DNA of 64,000 nt from Psychrobacter sp. P11G3 (lineage in GTDB: Bacteria; Pseudomonadota; Gammaproteobacteria; Pseudomonadales; Moraxellaceae), in the NCBI RefSeq assembly GCF_001435845.1, contig NZ_CM003596.1, forward strand, positions 1,798,001 to 1,862,000. Reading direction: 5' to 3'. Shown here piece after piece: positions 15,412 to 25,800 of this stretch. The position numbers and the translations under genes are program-made. Position 1 is the stretch's first letter. The number at the start of each line of letters is the position of its first letter. The notes beneath the pieces are model-generated. The model was not told the DNA's origin, did no database searches, and was given only the letters and a program-made list of their open reading frames with translations.

Positions 15412-17040
15412 ATGAACACCTTCCCGCTATTTTTTAAATTAGAAGGCCGTAAAGTGCTTATCGTGGGCGGCGGCGAAGTGGCACTGCGTAAAGCTGACTT
15501 GCTCAGTCGTGCAGGTGCCTGCATTACTATACTTGCACCTGATATCAGCCACGAGCTACAAGCTTTGCTAACTGATGATAAGCACCAATTTATCTATGAG
15601 AATTATAATATAACCTATATGTCAGGCGCACGAGTAATCATTGCCGCGACTGATGATGAAATGCTGAATCACCAGATTCATGCAGATGCGACTGAGCTAA
15701 ACATTCCAGTCAATGTGGTCGATACGCCGCATTTATGTGACTTTATCTTTCCAGCCATTATCGATCGCAATCCTATCGTGATTGGTATCTCATCAAATGG
15801 TAAAGCGCCTGTGCTGGCACGTCTATTACGGGCACGCCTTGAGACGTTAATTCCGCAAGGCTATGGAAAATTAGCCAAGCTGGCAGGTGAATTCCGCAGT
15901 GAGGTAAAAGCCAAAATACCAACGCTTACTGGCCGTCGTCAGTTTTGGGAGCGCGCGTTTGAAGGCCAAGTCAGTCAGCTCATGTTCGCCGGTAATGAAA
16001 CTGAAGCGACTGCACAGTTAAAAGCTGATTTGGATAGCACTGCCGCTGCTATCAGTAAGAAAAGCGACGATACAGACTCGGATGCCATCAAGCCCGTCGC
16101 ATCGAATGAGTCAGAAAAAAGCTTACCAGCCGTTGGTGAAGTCTATATTGTGGGCGCAGGCCCGGGTGATCCAGAGCTTCTGACCTTCAAAGCCTTGCGT
16201 TTAATGCAGCAAGCGGACGTGGTGTTTTATGATGCTTTAGTCTCACCGCAGGTCTTAGACTTATGCCGCCGTGATGCTGATAAAGTGTTTGTCGGTAAAA
16301 AACGCAGCAATCATACGGTCGCGCAATTAGGTATCAATGAGCTACTTGTCAATCATGCCAAGCAAGGTCGCCGTGTCGTGCGTTTAAAAGGTGGCGATCC
16401 ATTTATCTTTGGACGTGGCGGCGAAGAGATAGAGAGCCTACGAGCAAACAATGTACCTTACCAAGTCGTACCAGGTATCACCGCTGCCAATGCCGCTGCT
16501 AGCTATGCAGGCATTCCGCTAACTCATCGTGACCATTCACAGTCAGTGCGTTTTGTGACGGGGTTTTTGAAGGCTGGCGCGCCCAACAGTAACTTTACAA
16601 GTTTCTTAAATACTGATGAGACGGTCGTATTTTATATGGGTCTGCACTCGCTGGCACGTTTGACTGAAGGCTTGGTTGATGCTGGACGCAGTAGCGAGAC
16701 ACCGATTGCTATCGTCTCTAATGCGAGTATGCCCAACCAGCAGGTATTGACCGGTACGCTTGCAACGATTGTTGCCAAACAAGAACAAGCACAATTGCCA
16801 ACGCCTGCCCTTCTCATTATGGGCGACGTGGTCAGCTTGCATCATGATTTAGCTTGGTATAATTTGCAAAATCAGCAGCACAGTCAAAATAGCGATGACA
16901 TAGCTAAAAATTGGTTGCGTGAAGGGTCAAGAGGTGAAGCAGTAAAACAACCAATAGACCAACAAGCTCATGCCCTATCGATGGTCGCAAATCTTGCGAC
17001 GCAGCAAGGAGATGGTCTGGAGCAACTGATTATTGACTAG
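15412..17040 (+). CDS. cysG: Siroheme synthase CysG
   Basis: A 542-residue multifunctional enzyme that makes sirohaem from uroporphyrinogen III, supplying CysI. The N-terminal part (1-205) is the precorrin-2 dehydrogenase/ferrochelatase with dinucleotide motif VGGGEVALRKADLL. A polar linker (about 205-240) joins it to the SAM-dependent methyltransferase from residue 244, with YIVGAGPGDPELLTFKAL and VVRLKGGDPFIFGRGGEE. E. coli CysG has 457 residues; this protein has about 85 more, in the linker and in a C-terminal tail. GGTGA precedes the ATG. A TATAAT at 15381-15386 is a candidate -10, without a clear -35. A terminator follows closely. Confidence 0.95.
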   Translation: MNTFPLFFKLEGRKVLIVGGGEVALRKADLLSRAGACITILAPDISHELQALLTDDKHQFIYENYNITYMSGARVIIAATDDEMLNHQIHADATELNIPVNVVDTPHLCDFIFPAIIDRNPIVIGISSNGKAPVLARLLRARLETLIPQGYGKLAKLAGEFRSEVKAKIPTLTGRRQFWERAFEGQVSQLMFAGNETEATAQLKADLDSTAAAISKKSDDTDSDAIKPVASNESEKSLPAVGEVYIVGAGPGDPELLTFKALRLMQQADVVFYDALVSPQVLDLCRRDADKVFVGKKRSNHTVAQLGINELLVNHAKQGRRVVRLKGGDPFIFGRGGEEIESLRANNVPYQVVPGITAANAAASYAGIPLTHRDHSQSVRFVTGFLKAGAPNSNFTSFLNTDETVVFYMGLHSLARLTEGLVDAGRSSETPIAIVSNASMPNQQVLTGTLATIVAKQEQAQLPTPALLIMGDVVSLHHDLAWYNLQNQQHSQNSDDIAKNWLREGSRGEAVKQPIDQQAHALSMVANLATQQGDGLEQLIID

Positions 17041-17078
17041 CGCTTACTGCTAACCTGTAAAAAGATGAGTCCTAAATA

Positions 17079-17121
17079 AAAAGAAAACCCTACCAGGATA
17101 TTATTGGTAGGGTTTTCTTTT
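17079..17121 (+). terminator. Hairpin terminator after cysG
   Basis: A 17-bp stem, AAAAGAAAACCCTACC (17079-17094) with GGTAGGGTTTTCTTTT (17106-17121) plus one inner A-T pair, and a nine-base loop. It lies just after cysG. Confidence 0.9.
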
Positions 17122-17237
17122 GGCAACAGCGCAAAACGCAACGATTCTTGCTAGAATGAAGACTTTCTACTGCTCATACTTATAGTCTACTTATGCCCAT
17201 ACCTGATGCTAGCTTGCCTTCCTCTTTAACCACGCAA

Positions 17238-18815
17238 ATGAAACCTTTGACCATATTGCATACTTCAGACTGGCACTTGGGGCGACGTCTATATGGGCGT
17301 CTTCGCTATGAAGAATTTGAGTCATTCCTGCATTGGCTACAAGATACCATCAGCGCGCAAAAAGTAGATATATTGATCGTCGCTGGTGATATTTTCGATA
17401 CCATGACCCCAAGCAATAAAGCCCAAGCGCTATATTATGAATTTTTGGGTAAGGTCTCACGCTCCTGCTGTCAGCATGTGGTTATTGTCGCAGGTAATCA
17501 TGACTCACCGACATTTTTAGACGCGCCAAGCAATGTGCTTAAGTTTTTGAATGTGCATGTGATTGGTACTGCTTGTGATGACTTGGACGACGAAGTATTG
17601 GTCTTGGGTGATGACGACAACAACCCTCATTGTATTATTGCCGCTGTGCCCTATCTGCGCGATCGGGATGTGCGTAGTAGCAGCGCTGGCGAGTCCGCAG
17701 ATAGCAAAGACGCCAATGTTATCGCTGGTATTTGCGAGCATTATGACAATGTTGCAGACATTGCGAAAGCTAAGCAAGCCGACTTAAACAAAACGCATCA
17801 GCGATATATTCCTATCATCGCCACAGGACATCTATTCGCGTCTGGTGGCAAAACAACCGAGGATGATGGTGTGCGCGAGCTATATGTCGGCTCACTAGGT
17901 AAAATCTCCGCCGATATGTTCAATGATGGCTTCGATTATGTGGCACTTGGCCATTTGCACGTGCCGCAGCGTGTTGGCGGTCGTGAGAGTATTCGCTACT
18001 CAGGCTCACCTATCGCGATGGGTTTCGGAGAGGCCAAACAGCAAAAGCAAGTATTACTCGTACAGTTTGGTGCTGCAGAACATTTTAATAATGGCAACTC
18101 AGAGCTGAACGTCGCACCTGATAGTATTACTCCTTATGCCATCAATACAGCTGCTGATATCGAAGTCGTCAAAGTTCAAAAAACAGTAGAAAAACTGACA
18201 GAAAAATCCGCTAAAAAAGTGTCTAGTCAGGAACTGCCTTTCATGGATGACTTGTTTAGCTTTGATGAGCCTGCAGAAGATGAAGCAGTGGCACAATCTA
18301 CTGCCATAGAAAATACTCCTGTTCAGCCTGAGCAATATAAAAGCATTCGAGAAACTTCTACTGACGCCGTGATTAGCAATAAAATCCTACATCGCGATGA
18401 CGCTAATCAAATGCAAGTAGTATCCCTACCCATCCCAAAGTTCCAACAATTGGCGCAAATATCTGGTGACCTAACCACGATTGATCAAACCATTAGAGCG
18501 CTTACGCAATCGGACTCTATTTGGCTAGAGGTTGTCTATACAGGCGATGAGATTGTCAGTGGGCTAAAAGATAAAGTTAATGAGATGGTAGAAGGTACAG
18601 TGTTTGAAGTGCTAATAACTAAAGACTCCCATTCCTATAATAAAGTGCTCAATCAGCAGCAGACTTCCGAGAACTTGCAGGACTTAAATGAGATGGAGGT
18701 TTTTGAGCGCTGCTTAACGATAAATGATGTGGCTGATTCTCAAAAAGACTCATTGCGCGATGCTTATGGCCAGATACTTTATAACTTACGTCATGAAGAC
18801 AAACAGGCAGAATAA
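17238..18815 (+). CDS. sbcD: Exonuclease subunit SbcD
   Basis: A 525-residue metallo-phosphoesterase, the nuclease half of SbcCD, which cuts hairpins and trims DNA ends at replication forks. I prefer the ATG at 17238 (MKPLTILHTSDWHLG), which matches the family N-terminus; an ATG at 17193 in the same frame adds 15 residues, and neither has a clear ribosome site. Metal-binding motifs are SDWHLG, AGDIFD, GNHDSP, and the GHLF and GHLHVP histidines. It is about 125 residues longer than E. coli SbcD because of an acidic linker (PFMDDLFSFDEPAEDEAVAQ and flanks) before the C-terminal capping domain. sbcC follows after 74 bases. Confidence 0.94.
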   Translation: MKPLTILHTSDWHLGRRLYGRLRYEEFESFLHWLQDTISAQKVDILIVAGDIFDTMTPSNKAQALYYEFLGKVSRSCCQHVVIVAGNHDSPTFLDAPSNVLKFLNVHVIGTACDDLDDEVLVLGDDDNNPHCIIAAVPYLRDRDVRSSSAGESADSKDANVIAGICEHYDNVADIAKAKQADLNKTHQRYIPIIATGHLFASGGKTTEDDGVRELYVGSLGKISADMFNDGFDYVALGHLHVPQRVGGRESIRYSGSPIAMGFGEAKQQKQVLLVQFGAAEHFNNGNSELNVAPDSITPYAINTAADIEVVKVQKTVEKLTEKSAKKVSSQELPFMDDLFSFDEPAEDEAVAQSTAIENTPVQPEQYKSIRETSTDAVISNKILHRDDANQMQVVSLPIPKFQQLAQISGDLTTIDQTIRALTQSDSIWLEVVYTGDEIVSGLKDKVNEMVEGTVFEVLITKDSHSYNKVLNQQQTSENLQDLNEMEVFERCLTINDVADSQKDSLRDAYGQILYNLRHEDKQAE

Positions 18816-18889
18816 TAAAAGCGACATATCATGACCACACTTCCTAAATTTTTCGCAGTTGCGGCTATTACTAATATTAAGACTTATCC

Positions 18890-21800
18890 ATGCGCCTAAT
18901 CGAACTCAGACTAAAAAACCTCAACTCCCTCAAAGGCGAATGGCATATTGATTTTGCTGATACTGCCTTTACCAATGAAGGCATTTTTGCTATCACTGGG
19001 CAAACAGGCGCCGGCAAGACCACCATATTGGATGCTATTTGCTTAGCGCTATATGGTGAGACGCCAAGGATTAATAGTATCAGTAAGAGCAGCAATGAGG
19101 TAATGACGCGGCAGACGGCAGAATGTTTCGCTGAAGTAGTGATTGACTTAAATGGTGAGCAATATCGCTGCCGCTGGGGACAGCGCCGTGCTTACAATAA
19201 AGCAGACGGTAATCTACAAGATGCGACTCATGAAATCGCTAAGATAAACGTTGATGACTCGTCAAAAGACGATGAGCTGTTAGAGAGCACCTTAAAGCAT
19301 ACCAAAAATAAAATCATTGAGCTGACTCGGATGGATTTTCAGCAGTTCACTCGCTCTATATTGCTAGCTCAGGGTAGCTTTTCAGCATTTCTAAAGGCAA
19401 AGGCTGATGAACGCGCAGATATTTTAGAGAAAATCACTGGCACTGATATTTATGCGACTATCTCAACACAGGTTCATGATAAGAAACGTACCGAGGAAGA
19501 AATTCTTAATAAGCTGCAATACGGTTTAGATGGCTTGACGCTCTTAAATACCGATGAAGAAAATCAGTTAAAAGCTGACTTGCAGTCATATCAAAGTGCC
19601 CAAAGTGAGCAGCAGCAGACCATTCAAAATTTGGCCGAAAAAATAAAGTGGCTAGATAGCGTCACAGAGTCAAAAGAAAAACTGAATATTTATCAAAGTG
19701 ACTTGGTGCAGGCTCAGCAAGCGCAGCAAGATTTTATTCCTAGTGCCAAACGCTTAGTCGCTGCTAATAAAGCGTTGGAAATTGACAGTCAGTTCAGCCA
19801 ACTTGTCCATAGTCGCGATAACCTAAAACGCTTGCAAGAAGAACAGCAGCAGATCAGTAGCATCTTACCGCAAAAACAAAATGACTTAGAGCAAGCAACC
19901 ACACATCTAGAGATAGCAAAAACTCATACACAAACTGCCCACGAAGCTTTGCAAACGGCTCTACCCAATATTGCGCAGGCGCGTAGACTAGATATAGATA
20001 TTACGCAGAATAAGCATGTCCTAAAAGATATTGAGCAAAGACAGCAAACTCTAACGAGCAGCACTCAACATCTAAATAAAGAGATAGACAACCATAAACA
20101 ACAGGCTGCACAAAATAAAACCCAGCTCGCAAGTGTCGAAAGCTATCTTAATGACGCCCATGAATTAAACAATATCGATAGTGACATAGCGAACTTCAAA
20201 AGTCATTGCGGCCGACTAAAAGTAGTATTGCAGGAGAATACCGCCCTATCAGATGATAAAACAAGCCAGCAGCAACAGATCCACCAGTATCGCGCCAATC
20301 TTGACGCCTTAAATCAACAGAAAAAGACAAAAGACACCACCATGTTGTCTATACAGGGTAAATTGTTAACGTTACAACAAGAGCAAGCAGCATTAACCCA
20401 AGTGCAGTCATTGGTTGATATGCGAGATGAGCAAGAGCAGATTGATGATATCAACCGTCAACTTGACCAAGTGAGCGTTAAGACAAAACAGCACGATGAG
20501 CTTAGTGTACAAGTAGAGAAAATAGTTGCGACCTTGCCAGTAATGAGTAACGACCTCAAGAAGCTGGCAGGCTTAATCGCTGATAATGAATCGGCGCTCG
20601 GCGCTGCCAAAGAAAAGCGTCAAGACAAACAAACCCAGCTGCATTTACTACAAAAAGTCGCTAAATTAGAAGACTATATCGCTGACCTAAAAGATGGTCA
20701 TCCCTGCCCGCTTTGTGGATCGCTAGAGCATCCTTATAGTGCAGACCACCCACATTTGATACAAGAAACGGAAGCAACGCAAACTCAGCGGCAAATAACA
20801 GAGCTGGATACGACTATATCCAATTTAGAAGATACTTTATCTAAACATCGTATTACTCAAGCAACTGTACGGCAGCAGTTTGTGCAAGCGGAAGAACAAC
20901 AAACCCTGCTAAATCACCAAATACAAAAGTTGAAGACAGAGATCGACCAGTTGGTCAGTTCAGTACTAAATAAAGGCTACTCTCAACTTGTTGCTGAAAC
21001 ATTAAAACCGTTGATGCAGATTGAGACGCATGTAGATGCGCTGTCATTATTAGACAGTATCAAAATCGAGCTAGGTAAGCGTAGAGAATCTCTCAAAAAT
21101 ACGTTAACTCAATATGAAACGCTTAGCGAGTCGCTCTCTACGATGCGTAATGACATCGAAGCGTTAGACAAGGAGCAGCGTGAGCTAACCAGCACTATTA
21201 ACGAGATTGAGAGCAATAGTGAAAAAATAGCATGGGCTATAGAAAACTTAGACAAAAAATATCATGATAATTTTTCTGAATTGACCGTGCTCAAAACCGA
21301 TATATTAGCCCTGTTAAATAAATATTCCACTGACAAACATCAGTCAGATGCAAAAATGGCGATACGTTCTTCACTGCAATCATTACAACCGCTGATAACC
21401 AGTATTGAAAGTCAAACCATACTAAGCAATGTGGACGCTCAGGCGCATATCAATACTCTGCGCCAATCTCACAGTACCCTTTTAGAAATCAAGAAACAGT
21501 TTAACGACTACAGAGAGGATCAACAAAACCTAAAAACATCACTCGGTCGTCTAGAAACACAAGTTGAGACCAAGCAGTCTCAACTCGACAAAGAAGAAAA
21601 TGAGCTTATTAAAATTTCTCAACTCGCGGCTGAAAAAGCGAACATGCTTGAGCAATTAAGAACAAATAGAGATGAGGTCTTGGCAGATAAAGATCCTGAA
21701 GCAGAAGAAAAGCGTTTACGTGATGCCTTAGATCAGGCTAAAGCCACGCAGATCTCTGCGCAAAGGCAGCTAGACAATGCTGAGCACCTACTTAGTCAAT

Positions 21801-22765
21801 TGCTTGATAAGCAGCGTCAGGTGACTGAGCAAGTGACCACAGTACAGGGAACACTCAATACTCAAGAGGATAGCTTTAAGTTAATACTTGCTACTTCTGA
21901 TTTCTCTGATGAAATAGATTTTACTAATGCGCGCCTGCCAATTGATGAACGCAACACACTTAAACAGCAGCAACAGCATATCGATTATGCGCTAAAGCAA
22001 GCGCAGTCTTTACTGGATGCAACACAAAAAACACTTGCAGATAAACAAGCCAATCCGCTGACAGTAGACGATAGAGAAACGCTTGCCCAACAGCAATCAC
22101 AAGCCCAAGATGAATTTAACAAACGAATTGAGTCAATCGGTGCAATCAGTCAGCGTCTAAAAGACAATGAAGATAAGAAAAACACTCAACAGGCGCAGCT
22201 TGATGCCATCACTATGCAAAAGGAAAAATTGCAAGTTTGGCAACAATTGCATAAATTGATTGGCTCATCTGATGGCAAAAAGTTCCGTACTTTTGCTCAA
22301 GGGCTAACCTTTGATCTCATGGTCACTCAAGCCAATACGCAGCTGCAAAAAATGAGCGATCGCTATTTGCTGGCCCGTGATGATAATAGTCCACTTGAGC
22401 TAAATGTGATTGACAACTATCAAGGTGGCGAAATTCGCAGCACTAAAAACCTTTCGGGCGGCGAAGGTTTTATCATTAGCCTAGCGTTAGCATTAGGACT
22501 CTCACAGATGGCCAGTCAAAATATTCGGGTAGATTCGCTATTTTTGGATGAAGGGTTTGGTACATTGGATGAGGAATCTTTAGACATTGCGCTTGATACG
22601 CTGACCAATCTACAGCAAGAAGGTAAATTAATTGGGGTGATATCCCATGTTCAGGCGCTAAAAGATCGCATTTTAACCCAAATTAAAGTCGAAAAGCTTT
22701 CGGGTGGATTTAGCCGAATTAGTGGCCAAGGGTGTCATAAAGTCGTCAGTGAAAAAGCATCATAA
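18890..22765 (+). CDS. sbcC: Exonuclease subunit SbcC
   Basis: A 1291-residue SMC/Rad50-like ATPase that partners SbcD. Walker A is GQTGAGKT (37-44). Long Gln- and Leu-rich coiled coils run from about 190 to 1120, interrupted by the zinc hook CPLC (Cys606 and Cys609), where two molecules join. The C-terminal ATPase half has signature LSGGE (about 1188-1192) and Walker B LFLDEGFGTLD. Length is typical for a proteobacterial SbcC or slightly longer. The ATP-driven clamp controls access of SbcD to DNA ends. The gene is downstream of sbcD, likely in the same transcript, and is followed by a tandem repeat and a terminator. Confidence 0.96.
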   Translation: MRLIELRLKNLNSLKGEWHIDFADTAFTNEGIFAITGQTGAGKTTILDAICLALYGETPRINSISKSSNEVMTRQTAECFAEVVIDLNGEQYRCRWGQRRAYNKADGNLQDATHEIAKINVDDSSKDDELLESTLKHTKNKIIELTRMDFQQFTRSILLAQGSFSAFLKAKADERADILEKITGTDIYATISTQVHDKKRTEEEILNKLQYGLDGLTLLNTDEENQLKADLQSYQSAQSEQQQTIQNLAEKIKWLDSVTESKEKLNIYQSDLVQAQQAQQDFIPSAKRLVAANKALEIDSQFSQLVHSRDNLKRLQEEQQQISSILPQKQNDLEQATTHLEIAKTHTQTAHEALQTALPNIAQARRLDIDITQNKHVLKDIEQRQQTLTSSTQHLNKEIDNHKQQAAQNKTQLASVESYLNDAHELNNIDSDIANFKSHCGRLKVVLQENTALSDDKTSQQQQIHQYRANLDALNQQKKTKDTTMLSIQGKLLTLQQEQAALTQVQSLVDMRDEQEQIDDINRQLDQVSVKTKQHDELSVQVEKIVATLPVMSNDLKKLAGLIADNESALGAAKEKRQDKQTQLHLLQKVAKLEDYIADLKDGHPCPLCGSLEHPYSADHPHLIQETEATQTQRQITELDTTISNLEDTLSKHRITQATVRQQFVQAEEQQTLLNHQIQKLKTEIDQLVSSVLNKGYSQLVAETLKPLMQIETHVDALSLLDSIKIELGKRRESLKNTLTQYETLSESLSTMRNDIEALDKEQRELTSTINEIESNSEKIAWAIENLDKKYHDNFSELTVLKTDILALLNKYSTDKHQSDAKMAIRSSLQSLQPLITSIESQTILSNVDAQAHINTLRQSHSTLLEIKKQFNDYREDQQNLKTSLGRLETQVETKQSQLDKEENELIKISQLAAEKANMLEQLRTNRDEVLADKDPEAEEKRLRDALDQAKATQISAQRQLDNAEHLLSQLLDKQRQVTEQVTTVQGTLNTQEDSFKLILATSDFSDEIDFTNARLPIDERNTLKQQQQHIDYALKQAQSLLDATQKTLADKQANPLTVDDRETLAQQQSQAQDEFNKRIESIGAISQRLKDNEDKKNTQQAQLDAITMQKEKLQVWQQLHKLIGSSDGKKFRTFAQGLTFDLMVTQANTQLQKMSDRYLLARDDNSPLELNVIDNYQGGEIRSTKNLSGGEGFIISLALALGLSQMASQNIRVDSLFLDEGFGTLDEESLDIALDTLTNLQQEGKLIGVISHVQALKDRILTQIKVEKLSGGFSRISGQGCHKVVSEKAS

Positions 22766-22775
22766 GTTAATCACT

Positions 22776-22805
22776 TTAATACTTAATACTTAATACTTAA
22801 TACTT
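22776..22805 (+). repeat. Heptanucleotide tandem repeat (TTAATAC, four copies)
   Basis: TTAATAC occurs four times head to tail (22776-22803), followed by two further matching bases. It lies between the sbcC stop and its terminator, outside any gene. Such short repeats tend to vary in copy number by slippage; no function is evident. Confidence 0.85.
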
Positions 22806-22833
22806 TCAATGAAACTATTTCGTTTGGACAATG

Positions 22834-22868
22834 AAAAACCACCGAACATGAAGGACGGTGGTTTTTTT
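22834..22868. terminator. Bidirectional hairpin terminator
   Basis: An 11-bp stem AAAAACCACCG with CGGTGGTTTTT, an 11-base loop, and a seven-T run. It lies between sbcC and the convergent glutamate dehydrogenase gene. Confidence 0.9.
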
Positions 22869-22898
22869 GTGAGACAGTTTGGGAGTGATATTATGTCA

Positions 22899-25800
22899 TT
22901 ACTTAGTAACTAAACCACTAAGCTCACTCATCAATACTGACAACGTTGAAAGACCGATTTGACCTTCTTCATCGTTGCTATGCAGCTCATCTAACTTATG
23001 CATCTCTGTGGTGACTGCTGCAAGCTGATCGACGTGTCTAGCTCTCCATTCACTAAATGCTTGTTTAGCATCTGGTTTTGAGAGTACCGCATCCATCAAT
23101 AGACGCAAGCTGCGTGACAGCTCGTTCACTAACGCATGACGTGCACGACGATCCCAATAATCTTGCTGTGGTAGGCTGGCAATATTTTCCATCATCCAGT
23201 CTAACTGCAACACTTGATAAGCTTCAAAGTATAAAGTTGCTATCTCATCGACAGGACGCTCGTATTGCTCAGCAAGCAATGCAGCGTCAAGTGCATCGAC
23301 ATGGTACGGTAGCATTGCAAATAGCGTAGCGTCATTATCAGACAGCTCTTTTTGCATCAAGCGTTTGGTGTCTTCTTGCAGATATTGGGCAAATTGCTGC
23401 TCGATAAAACCACTTGGCTTGGTCAATTTTTCAACGCTTTCACTAAAGCGGCTAATCATATCCGCGACTTGCAGATTTTGACCAAAGGCGTTGATAAACC
23501 AGACCACACCGCGCTCAAGTGAATCACGTAGACGTAGCTCAAGATTTAGCAATAACGTCGCCTCAACTTGATTGTCTAGGGCTTCAAGTGCTTTCCAGGC
23601 ACGCGATACGTTGAATACATCACGGCTAATCGCATAACCACGTACGATAGTGGCTAGTGATTGATCGGTTTCTTCAAAGAGACGGAATAGCGCTTCAATA
23701 CCTAAGCGGTTGACCACACTGTTGGTCAAGTAAGTACTGATAATCTCGCGATGCAAACGATGCTCAGTCATCTCGTCAAAGAAGCGTGAAGCCAATTCAT
23801 CTGGGAAGTACTTACGTAGCTCATTGATAAAGTACGGATCATCTGGTAAGTCAGACAATAATAGATTGTCATAGACCCACATTTTGCCATAGGCCAAGAC
23901 CACTGCTAGCTCAGGATTGGTCAGACCAGTATCCGCTTTTTGACGTTTCGCAATCTCTTCATCTGATGGTAGATACTCAATCGCACGATCCAGACGCCCT
24001 TCACTCTCTAGCATCTGAATAAAGCGCTGATGATCACTCAAATTAGCTGCGGCACGGATATGGCTTAGCTCAATCGCTTGTGGTTGCAAGTAGTTTTGAC
24101 GTAGTACCAATTCTGCTACGGTGTCAGTCATACTCTCAAGCAGCTCATTACGTTGCTTCAGTGTCATATCGCCTTGCTCGACCACTTTGCCGAGTAGGAT
24201 TTTGATGTTGACTTCATGATCCGAACAGTTAACACCGCCTGAGTTGTCGATTGCATCTGTATAGATACGGCCGCCCGTTTGAGCGTACTCGATACGACCT
24301 TGCTGAGTTAGACCTAAGTTACCACCTTCACCAACGACGGCTGCGCGTAGCTCATTACCATCGATACGCAGCGAGTCATTCGCACGGTCGCCCACGTCAG
24401 CGTGCGTTTCGTTTGCACTTTTGACATAAGTCCCGATACCACCATTCCAGATCAGATCGACAGGTGCTCGTAGTAACGCACTGATCAAATCATTCGGTGC
24501 AAGGCTGTCTTCACTGATATCGAAGAGCGATTTCATCTCAGGGCTGATAGCGATGGTCTTGTCTTGGCGTGAGAATATACCACCACCTTGGCTGATTAAT
24601 GATGCTTCATAATCTGCCCATGATGAGCGTGGTAATTCAAACAAGCGTGCGCGCTCAGCGTATGAAGCCGCTGTATCTGGATTAGGATCAATAAAGATAT
24701 GCAAATGGTTAAAGGCAGCAACGAGCTTAGTATGCGTTGATAGCAACATACCATTACCGAATACATCCCCACTCATGTCACCAATACCGACAACGGTGAA
24801 GTCATCACGGTTTTGGATGTCCATACCGCGCATACGGAAGTGACGTTTGACCGACTCCCAACCACCGCGAGCGGTGATACCCATTGCTTTATGGTCATAA
24901 CCTACTGAGCCACCTGATGCAAAGGCATCATCTAGCCAGAAGTTGTACTCTGCTGCTAACGCATTGGCTATGTCAGAGAAAGTAGCTGTGCCTTTGTCTG
25001 CTGCAACAACCAAGTACGGGTCGTCCTCATCATGGCGTACCGTGTTGGCTGGCGGGACAATAGTACCATCGACAATGTTGTCTGTGACATCAAGCATACC
25101 GCGTAAGAATGTCTGATAACAAGCGATACCTTCTGCTTGGAACGCCTCACGACCATCAGCCATGCTCTTAGTTTTTACAATAAATCCGCCTTTAGAGCCT
25201 ACAGGGACGATTACTGCGTTTTTGACCATCTGTGCTTTGACAAGGCCAAGTACTTCTGTACGGAAATCTTCCATACGATCTGACCAGCGCAGACCACCAC
25301 GCGCGACTTTGCCGCCACGTAAGTGCACAGCTTCGACGCGTGGTGAATACACAAATATCTCAAACATTGGCTTTGGTTTAGGCAAGTTTGGAATGTCTGC
25401 TGCCAAGAATTTAAATGACAGACGATCTTTGCGTTGACCATCACTATCCACTTGATAGAAGTTGGTACGTACCATCGCATTGATCAAATCTAAGTACCAG
25501 CGCAAGATACGATCTTCATCCAGGCTATCCACATCTGCTAACGCAGCTGTGATTTGCTCTTGAATGGTAGCAGCCTTTTCTTGACGTTCTTCTTCGCTAT
25601 ACTTAGGATTCATACGTGCGTCAAACAAACTACCTAACGCGACACTGATATCACTGTTTTTGACCACAGTTTGCTGAATATAAGCACTAGAGAATGGCGC
25701 ACGTGCTTGCAGCATATAGCGAGACAATGCACGCAATACGACGACATCATAAGTATCGAGCTTAGTCGTTAATACCAATTCATTAAATGAATCGCTTTCA

